DNA from: Candidatus Borrarchaeota archaeon | Lineage (GTDB): Archaea > Asgardarchaeota > Sifarchaeia > Borrarchaeales > Borrarchaeaceae | Reading direction: 5' to 3' | Assembly: GCA_016840645.1 (NCBI GenBank) | Contig: JAEORY010000227.1 | Location: 1 to 6,481, forward strand | DNA: 6,481 nt | In this document: one piece after another, positions 1-4,627 of the stretch | How the letters are laid out: every line of letters starts with the position of its first letter | Numbering within the stretch: position 1 is the stretch's first letter | Position numbers and translations under genes: made by a program | The notes under the pieces: generated by a model | What the model saw: the letters and a program-made list of their open reading frames with translations, nothing else | Databases searched by the model: none | What the model was told of the DNA's origin: nothing

Positions 1-620
1 GGAGTGCAAGTAACCACAACGTCACTTTGTATAACAGCTTTCTCCAAGTCTTGAACTGGATCAATAGCATTCTCTGAATTTGAGGAAACATCAGCCGCAA
101 AACGGATTGCTTTTTGTTCGTCTCTATCAAAAACAAACACTCTCTCTATAGGAAGGACATGTTTTAATGCTTTTAATTGATTCCTACCTTGATTTCCACA
201 TCCACAGATTGTCGCAATTTTTGAATCAGGCCTCGCTAGATATTTTGTTGCAATAGAGACCGCTGCGGCTGTCCTTTGTAGTGTAATCTCTGTAGAATCC
301 ATGATAGCTAAAGGAAATCCAGTGTTACCGTCGAATAAAACTATAACACCTTGAATGTTTGGTAATCCAAAACGCTCTAAATTTTTAAAGAATCCACTGT
401 TTGCTTTCAAAGCGAAGTATATTTTATTATTTACTTCAATACCGCCAGCCTTGATATGGAATTCTCCATCCGTGGAATCGATGTGTAAGATGCCTTGGGA
501 TAAAGCTTGACCTAAGGCATACATTTTGAATGCCTCTTCTACAGAAGTGATATATTCATCATATTCTATAATATTTACAATGTTCTTTCTTTTTAGAAGC
601 AAAGTCCCTTTAGGTTTCAT
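1..620 (-). CDS. Ornithine cyclodeaminase / mu-crystallin family protein, 3'-truncated by the window edge
   Basis: This frame is open from an ATG at 620 to the left edge, giving 206 residues of a family that is normally about 320-330 long, so the C-terminal third is missing. Family members are NAD(P)-dependent cytosolic enzymes such as ornithine cyclodeaminase, archaeal alanine dehydrogenase, ketimine reductase and SbnB. Visible landmarks are the probable substrate lysine in FALKANSG (K72), the family hallmark QRTAAAVSIATKYLAR (residues 115-130, substrate arginine R116), and a Rossmann fold starting at about residue 135 with the dinucleotide loop G140-C-G-N-Q-G145. An acidic residue follows the second strand (VFVFDRD, about 162-168), which favours NAD over NADP. 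The start is supported by AGGAAG 7 bases upstream and a promoter just beyond. The catalytic aspartate expected near residue 228 lies outside the window, so the exact reaction cannot be decided. Confidence 0.9.
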   Translation of the reverse strand, partial: MKPKGTLLLKRKNIVNIIEYDEYITSVEEAFKMYALGQALSQGILHIDSTDGEFHIKAGGIEVNNKIYFALKANSGFFKNLERFGLPNIQGVIVLFDGNTGFPLAIMDSTEITLQRTAAAVSIATKYLARPDSKIATICGCGNQGRNQLKALKHVLPIERVFVFDRDEQKAIRFAADVSSNSENAIDPVQDLEKAVIQSDVVVTCT

Positions 621-627
621 AGTAAAT

Positions 628-633
628 CTTCCT
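628..633 (-). promoter_or_regulatory. Ribosome binding site of the cyclodeaminase-family gene
   Basis: AGGAAG on the minus strand, 7 bases before the ATG at 620. It is the clearest Shine-Dalgarno sequence in the window and fixes the start of this gene. Confidence 0.65.
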
Positions 634-654
634 TTATTAGGTTTTATATGTAAA

Positions 655-683
655 ATTATTCTGTTTTGGTTTGTTTATGACAA
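655..683 (-). promoter_or_regulatory. Sigma-70-type promoter of the cyclodeaminase-family gene
   Basis: On the minus strand a -35 box TTGTCA (678-683, 5 of 6 consensus bases) is followed after exactly 17 bases by a -10 box AATAAT (655-660, 5 of 6). The implied start point near 648 gives a leader of roughly 25-30 bases carrying the AGGAAG site. Spacing, box quality and position agree, so this gene probably forms a separate transcription unit from the HAD gene upstream. Confidence 0.5.
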
Positions 684-835
684 ATTTTTTTAAAAATGTT
701 AATCCCCAGTTTTCTGATTAGTGGAATTCCGATCCTTTTTCCTGTTCTCGAAATAATTTTTAGCGATAATTTTTTCTTGATCAAGTATCTCAATTTAGAC
801 CAACTCAAGATGCGTAACAATTCTGCAAATTGCAC
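656..835 (-). CDS. Doubtful small basic ORF, 59 residues
   Basis: The frame starts at a GTG (835) and ends in TAA at 656, giving a lysine- and arginine-rich, moderately hydrophobic peptide. Segments such as RILSWSKLRYLIKKKLS and RIGIPLIRKLGINIFKKI could form amphipathic basic helices. There is no Shine-Dalgarno sequence before the GTG and no ATG, and the 3' end overlaps the promoter of the next gene. I do not recognise a family. It could be a small protein, the 3' remnant of a lost gene whose 5' part has decayed, or chance in AT-rich DNA. Confidence 0.18.
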   Translation of the reverse strand: MQFAELLRILSWSKLRYLIKKKLSLKIISRTGKRIGIPLIRKLGINIFKKICHKQTKTE

Positions 836-848
836 TTTAAGATCAATG

Positions 849-866
849 AAAAATCATCCTGGATGA
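849..866 (-). terminator. Possible weak intrinsic terminator downstream of the HAD gene
   Basis: On the minus strand TCATC-CAG-GATGA can form a 5-bp hairpin with a 3-base loop (the full inverted repeat is TCATCC-A-GGATGA, 854-866), followed immediately by TTTTT. Position and orientation suit the end of a transcript from the HAD gene, about 120 bases past its stop. The stem is short and AT-rich, so it may not work. Confidence 0.3.
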
Positions 867-985
867 ATTAATTGCCTCTCTCCTTCCCATCGAATAACAT
901 ATCAGAGTTATTTGTTGTGAAGCTCAGCATGAGAGAATTCATTATATCCATCTGACATTTTACAAACGCTTTCGCAGGTAAATTT

Positions 986-1564
986 CTACTTCGAACATTT
1001 TTTTCTTTTATATTCAATTCGTTTTATTTTTTTAATTATAAAATTGGCGGCTTGCAAGAAATTTTCTGCTATGAAGTCCGGCTTTATACTGTTTTTTTCC
1101 AAGCCATCAAGGTGTTTTTTCCCATGACCTGTTAGAAGGTAAACCGTTTGAATTCCAGCCTTTAGCCCCATTTCAATGTCATGAGGATGATCTCCAATAA
1201 CCCAAGATCCTTTAAGGTCAATCTGAAATTCTTCTACAGCTTGTTCAATATATCGAGTGTTGGGTTTTCTACAGTCGCACATATCTTCTGGAGTGTGAGG
1301 GCAACAATATGTTTTTTTAATATGGATTCCTCTTTCTACGAAAGTTTTTAATAGGTGATTGTTGAAATTTTTAAAATCTTTTTCCTCATAGTAGCCTCTT
1401 CCAATGCCCGACTGATTAGTTATTATTACAAAAATAAACTCATTTGAAAGTTTTGTTAGACCTTGGATTACCCCTGGCAAAAGCTTGAAATCTTTAATTT
1501 TATGCGGATATAATGTGTCTTCGTTAAGGGTTCCATCTCTATCGAGGAATACAGCTTTAATCAT
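986..1564 (-). CDS. gmhB: D-glycero-D-manno-heptose 1,7-bisphosphate 7-phosphatase-like HAD phosphatase
   Basis: This 192-residue protein matches the size and motif order of GmhB, the cytosolic HAD phosphatase that removes the 7-phosphate from heptose 1,7-bisphosphate on the route to ADP-heptose for LPS core or other glycans. Motif I is FLDRDGT with nucleophile D8 and acid/base D10; motif II is TNQSG (49-53); the structural zinc site is C88-P-H90 plus C96-D-C98; CRKP (98-101) supplies the conserved Arg-Lys; motif IV is GDHPHD with D125 and D129. The segment between the zinc pairs is shorter than in E. coli GmhB. I chose the ATG at 1564 because MIKAVFLDRDGT is the normal family N-terminus. In-frame GTG (1588) and TTG (1591) codons would add 8-9 residues, and no start has a good Shine-Dalgarno sequence. 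The C-terminus ends in an unusually basic, lysine-rich tail. No other heptose gene is nearby; a related histidinol- or sugar-phosphatase role remains possible. Confidence 0.85.
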   Translation of the reverse strand: MIKAVFLDRDGTLNEDTLYPHKIKDFKLLPGVIQGLTKLSNEFIFVIITNQSGIGRGYYEEKDFKNFNNHLLKTFVERGIHIKKTYCCPHTPEDMCDCRKPNTRYIEQAVEEFQIDLKGSWVIGDHPHDIEMGLKAGIQTVYLLTGHGKKHLDGLEKNSIKPDFIAENFLQAANFIIKKIKRIEYKRKKCSK

Positions 1565-1644
1565 TTTCGACGATTTTATTTTGTTCACCAATATATGTTG
1601 ATATAGTTTTTTTTATTTTTTGTGTGCATGTTAAGACTCTTCCC

Positions 1645-1674
1645 AAAGTATAACAACATAAAGGATTATACTTT
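1645..1674 (-). repeat. Perfect 9-bp inverted repeat across the reductase stop codon
   Basis: AAAGTATAA (1645-1653) and TTATACTTT (1666-1674) are exact inverted copies separated by 12 bases. In the mRNA they would form a 9-bp stem, extendable by a G-U pair, with the TAA stop codon of the reductase in its 5' arm. No T-run follows on the minus strand, so it is not a textbook terminator. It could be a 3'-end stabiliser, a weak attenuator before the HAD gene, or an operator. Confidence 0.45.
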
Positions 1675-3009
1675 ATTTAGAATCTGATGAGCCAGCACTA
1701 ATAATCCTTGCACAGGAACATTATAAGGACAGGCCTTTTCGCAGTAACCTTCACAACTTATGCATTTAAAAGCATTGTTTTGAAGAAGAGATGCATATTT
1801 GCTGAGCGCTGTTTTTCCTCGGCCTTGAGCTATTAAATAGTGGAAATAGCGCATTATGGTGTTGATAGGAACTTTATGTGGACAAATATATTCACATTCC
1901 CCGCACGCATGCCTGCAGTAAAACTGCCCGAAAGTGTCCTTATAAGCAACTAGCTTTTCCCTGTGAGCTGCTTCAAATCTGGTTCCTGATATAGCTAAAT
2001 AGGCTTTTAGCTCACTGAAGTTTTTAATTGACACGCAAGCAGAGCAAACATTGGAGTTGCTAAGCACAAATTTGACAGCTGCATCTCGAACCTCATTACT
2101 GTCAGTAATTTTGTGTGTTTCTTTGAATTTTTCTAATTGTTCTGCAATTTCTTGAGAAGCACGAGCGAACTTTTTTAGTAATGGTGAATTATACTCGCTC
2201 TCTTTGTTGATACTGTCAATGTATTCCTTCATCTCCACATATTTTGAGACAGGATTGGTCTTCATTACTACAGTACCAATATTTTTCTTCTTGCATGCCT
2301 CCAAAACCTTTTCTCCCATATCTCTTCGTATGAAGTTATAAACCATCAGCACTACATCAAAACGCCCATCTTCGGCCGCAGCAATTAAAACATTTTCCAT
2401 AGTTTCAGGAGAATCATGCCACTCTGAACCATGGCAAGAGATCCCGCAAAATCGTACTTTTCCTTCAGACTTTAGTTCTAGAATTGCATCATGGAATGCT
2501 TTGTTTCGCGTTTGTTCTGCTGTTGCAGCTTTATGGATCATCAAACAATCCAGATATTCAATCTGAAGCCGTTCAAGACACTTTCGGGCTCTTTTTAACA
2601 GCGCTTCCTTGGATATAGTTCCTTTCAATTCTAGTTTGGTTGAGATAAAAAGCGATTTTCTATTGCGTTTTTTAATCACCGTCCCAATAATTCTTTCTGC
2701 TCCTCCTCGTGAATATTGCTCCGCTGTATCAATATAATTGATTCCCGCATCTAAAGCAGCATTGAACAAGAATGGATCGGTTAACTCACCACTTCCAAAA
2801 CTGATATCAGAAGCCATAAATCCTGTACGTCCCAGTTTCCGGTAATCCTTGATTCTCGGTTCTTCAGGAATTCCTGTCGAATCAAAACAAAATAATTTGC
2901 TCCTCCCATAAAGACCAAGACTTGCTAGAAAAGTCAGAGAGCCTTTCATAAAAAGTCTTCGGCTTACAACGTCTTGCTTAATTTGTATGAGTTTTTTATG
3001 CCGTATCAT
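1666..3009 (-). CDS. Tat-exported aldo/keto reductase with two C-terminal 4Fe-4S motifs
   Basis: The 447-residue product starts with a twin-arginine signal (S16-R-R-L-F-M-K22, then hydrophobic GSLTFLASLGLYG, 23-35), so it should be folded with its cofactors and exported to the periplasm or membrane surface. Residues about 53-345 form the TIM-barrel reductase with the catalytic tetrad D94 and Y99 (DTAEQY), K125 (ISTKL) and H159 (MIHK). The tail carries two cysteine sets: C365-x3-C369-x2-C372-x3-C376-P and C416-x2-C419-x3-C423-x3-C427-P, as in a bacterial ferredoxin-like domain. The substrate is unknown. I chose the ATG at 3009 because it has AGAAG 8 bases upstream and puts the twin arginines near the N-terminus; an upstream ATG at 3102 would push them to residue 48 and lie deep in the symporter gene. 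The gene overlaps the symporter's 3' end by 14 bases, so the two are very probably translationally coupled. Confidence 0.9.
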   Translation of the reverse strand: MIRHKKLIQIKQDVVSRRLFMKGSLTFLASLGLYGRSKLFCFDSTGIPEEPRIKDYRKLGRTGFMASDISFGSGELTDPFLFNAALDAGINYIDTAEQYSRGGAERIIGTVIKKRNRKSLFISTKLELKGTISKEALLKRARKCLERLQIEYLDCLMIHKAATAEQTRNKAFHDAILELKSEGKVRFCGISCHGSEWHDSPETMENVLIAAAEDGRFDVVLMVYNFIRRDMGEKVLEACKKKNIGTVVMKTNPVSKYVEMKEYIDSINKESEYNSPLLKKFARASQEIAEQLEKFKETHKITDSNEVRDAAVKFVLSNSNVCSACVSIKNFSELKAYLAISGTRFEAAHREKLVAYKDTFGQFYCRHACGECEYICPHKVPINTIMRYFHYLIAQGRGKTALSKYASLLQNNAFKCISCEGYCEKACPYNVPVQGLLVLAHQILNKV

Positions 3010-4246
3010 TATGATCACTTCTTTTGGATTCTTCTGATTTTTGGATAACAACAGAGCATGCCATATTCCCGATGACATTCGTAGCAGTTCTGACCATGCC
3101 AAGAAATCTGTCTACACCCAGAATGAGGGCAATCCCCTCCAGCGGAATGCCTATTTGTTTCAGTACGATTGCAAGCATAACTATTCCTGCTGCAGGAACT
3201 CCTGCCGTCCCTATTGATGCTAAAGTCGCCATGACAACTATGTAGATTTGATCCATGAATCCTAGAGGAATTCCATAGATTTGTGCGATAAAAAAGGCTG
3301 CAACACCTTGATACAATGCTGTTCCATCCATGTTTACTGTTGCCCCAAGAGGAATAACAAAGCTCGAATATTCTCGCGATACTCCAATATGTTCGACAGA
3401 CTCCAAGGCTACAGGGAGAGCGGCATAAGAACTTTGTGTGCTGAATGCAATAATTATGGGCTCCTTGACTGCTTTATAGAATTGTATAGGATTCATCTTT
3501 CCAAGGAGGCTCAAAGCGATACTGTTTATACTTAAAGTGTATATGATAAGAGCGACAACGACTACTAAGCTATAATTAAAAAGAGTTATAAGGATGTTAA
3601 TGCCATATTGTCCAATTACTGAGGCCATTAATGCGAGAACACCATAAGGGGCAAGCTTCATGGCTATGTGGACAACTTGAATGATAGCGTCATTCACACT
3701 ATCGAGAAATTCAATAAGGATTTTAGATTTATCTTTTTTTATTAAAGTTAAAATTATGCCAAAGAGAAGTGCTAAGAAAATCACTTGAAGCATGTTCCCT
3801 TCTACCATAGTTAAGAAAGGATTTGTGGGAACAATATTGATTAATATTTCAATTGCAGAAGGTTTTTCCTCCATATGCTGTATCCCGACCCTGGCTTTAG
3901 ATTCGTAATTTTTGTAGAGATCGGCCTTGATATCTTCATTTAGAGCAGATCCGGGTTTTAAAATGTTTGCAAAAAAGAGGCCTATGGAAATAGCAATCAC
4001 TGTTGTTATGATGAAATAAACTAACGTTTTTATACCGATGCGGCCCAGCTTCCGAATATCTCCCAAGCTTGCTGTTCCCAGCATCAGAGAAACGAGCACC
4101 AAAGGAACAACAATCATAGTGATGAGTCGGAGCCAAATTGTCCCTACAGGCTCAATAACTGTGGCTTTTTCTCCAAATACAAGCCCGACAATAATACCCA
4201 AAATTAATCCAATAAAGATTTGTGTGTGTAATTTGATTTTCCTCAT
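2996..4246 (-). CDS. Dicarboxylate/amino acid:cation symporter (SLC1/DAACS family), DctA-like binding site
   Basis: This 416-residue inner-membrane protein has the whole SLC1 fold: eight transmembrane helices plus hairpin HP1 with FSTQSSYAALP (268-278), the TM7 motif NMDGT (305-309), HP2 with GTAGVP (346-351), and TM8 with GVDRFLGMVRTATNVIGN (377-394). These proteins import acidic amino acids or C4-dicarboxylates with Na+ or H+ by an elevator mechanism. An ungapped comparison with GltPh from memory gives D390 kept (D379), D394 replaced by G383, R397 kept (R386), N401 kept (N390) and D405 replaced by N394. DctA also lacks the D394 and D405 aspartates while keeping the arginine, so a dicarboxylate without an amino group is favoured. 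The start is the ATG at 4246, which has only a weak Shine-Dalgarno context, and a promoter candidate lies 50-80 bases upstream. The TAA at 2996 lies inside the reductase gene. I withhold a symbol because HP1 resembles the glutamate transporters more than DctA. Confidence 0.92.
   Translation of the reverse strand: MRKIKLHTQIFIGLILGIIVGLVFGEKATVIEPVGTIWLRLITMIVVPLVLVSLMLGTASLGDIRKLGRIGIKTLVYFIITTVIAISIGLFFANILKPGSALNEDIKADLYKNYESKARVGIQHMEEKPSAIEILINIVPTNPFLTMVEGNMLQVIFLALLFGIILTLIKKDKSKILIEFLDSVNDAIIQVVHIAMKLAPYGVLALMASVIGQYGINILITLFNYSLVVVVALIIYTLSINSIALSLLGKMNPIQFYKAVKEPIIIAFSTQSSYAALPVALESVEHIGVSREYSSFVIPLGATVNMDGTALYQGVAAFFIAQIYGIPLGFMDQIYIVVMATLASIGTAGVPAAGIVMLAIVLKQIGIPLEGIALILGVDRFLGMVRTATNVIGNMACSVVIQKSEESKRSDHNDTA
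3018..3022 (-). promoter_or_regulatory. Ribosome binding site of the reductase inside the symporter gene
   Basis: AGAAG on the minus strand, 8 bases before the ATG at 3009, lies within the last codons of the symporter. It supports the shorter start of the reductase and coupled translation. Confidence 0.45.
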
Positions 4247-4295
4247 GATGTCATTAATGTTCTTTTATACTTTTAAGCGATATTGAGGATTTTCC

Positions 4296-4325
4296 ATTAT
4301 GTTTCACGCCTATAAAATTTTTCAA
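4296..4325 (-). promoter_or_regulatory. Sigma-70-type promoter candidate for the symporter-reductase unit
   Basis: On the minus strand TTGAAA (4320-4325) and CATAAT (4296-4301), each 5 of 6 consensus bases, are separated by 18 bases. The predicted start near 4289 gives a leader of about 40 bases before the ATG at 4246. A competing -35-like TTGACG lies at 4336-4341 and a perfect TATAAT, without a convincing -35 partner, at 4389-4394, so more than one start is possible. Confidence 0.42.
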
Positions 4326-4398
4326 ATTTATTTTGCGTCAAATACGTTTTTACAACAAAATATTATGTTCAAGGATTGTATATCATATATTATAAAAT

Positions 4399-4470
4399 TT
4401 TGTTTGTAAATGGAAGAACTGGTACACGGGCTCGTTTAAAATCGTGTGGCGTGACAAAAAGACAAGCAAA
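4399..4470 (+). pseudogene. tRNA-Leu(UAA)-like relic
   Basis: The plus strand here recalls the 5' half of a leucine tRNA: a D-arm-like GAACTGGTACACGGGCTCG followed by TTTAAAATCGTGTGGCG, where a TTTAAAA anticodon loop would read UAA. Flanking TTGTTTG and CAAGCAA can pair over 7 positions (one G-U), like an acceptor stem. However, the anticodon stem has mismatches or an offset loop, and no long variable arm, T-arm (GGTTCGA) or CCA end is present, so this cannot be a working tRNA. The likeness is from memory of tRNA-Leu consensus; a decayed or truncated gene, possibly an old attachment-site remnant, or coincidence are all open. Confidence 0.22.
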
Positions 4471-4627
4471 CTTCATTGAGTCACTAACACACAGCGCCTG
4501 GGGAATGCAGGAGGCTACTAATGGATACCTAGGCTGAGGCTGAAAAATTTTTTGGAACTGCCGTTCTCAGCTCAAGAAAATATTTATTCTGTCGAGTAGT
4601 ACTTAAAGTGCTACAGACCTTAAAAAG

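Larger units (their letters stand above)
621..985. other. Intergenic region between the HAD gene and the cyclodeaminase-family gene
   Basis: This 365-base AT-rich gap contains no convincing gene. It holds the downstream gene's promoter and ribosome site, a weak hairpin followed by T residues (849-866, minus), and several small palindromes: CTTGATCAAG (777-786), GGAATTCC (722-729) and TGCAA-A-TTGCA (824-834). On the minus strand a 59-codon frame with a GTG start (656-835) is open but weakly supported. From 985 to 908 a 25-codon frame follows directly in phase after the TAG of the HAD gene, and a second minus-strand frame is also open across much of 875-975. These may be decayed coding sequence or chance. 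Confidence 0.6.
4247..4627. other. Intergenic region between the DUF885 gene and the symporter gene
   Basis: This 381-base gap contains no supported protein gene. The part next to the symporter (about 4250-4400) is very AT-rich and holds the promoter candidates. The part from about 4408 to 4470 contains a plus-strand stretch resembling part of a tRNA-Leu. From 4530 to 4572 there is a tandem GGCTGA pair, an AAAAATTTTTT run and a 6-bp inverted repeat GCTGAG/CTCAGC with a 28-base spacer. No strong GC hairpin with a T-run follows the DUF885 stop, so its transcript end is not evident. Confidence 0.6.

Noticed and set aside
777..786. Palindrome CTTGATCAAG as an operator
   Set aside because: A 10-base palindrome is expected by chance now and then, and it lies nearly 100 bases upstream of the promoter with no second copy.
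3010..3102. Longer reductase start at the ATG at 3102
   Set aside because: It would add 31 residues encoded wholly within the symporter gene and move the Tat motif to residue 48, too far from the N-terminus. The ATG at 3009 has a ribosome site.
3024..3535. Plus-strand open frames of 73 and 84 codons opposite the symporter
   Set aside because: They lie antisense to a strongly conserved transporter gene, show no recognisable motifs and no ribosome sites; they are shadows of its codon pattern.
3936..4286. Short frames overlapping the 5' part of the symporter on both strands
   Set aside because: Out of frame with the conserved membrane protein and without start signals.
4509..4532. Perfect AGGAGG on the plus strand, 6 bases before an ATG
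   Set aside because: The frame reads only three codons before TAG, and neither of the other plus-strand frames gives a continuing gene; probably chance.
4530..4572. Inverted repeat GCTGAG/CTCAGC with A and T runs as a terminator of the DUF885 gene
   Set aside because: The 28-base spacer and weak inner pairing make a poor hairpin, and on the minus strand no T-run follows the stem.
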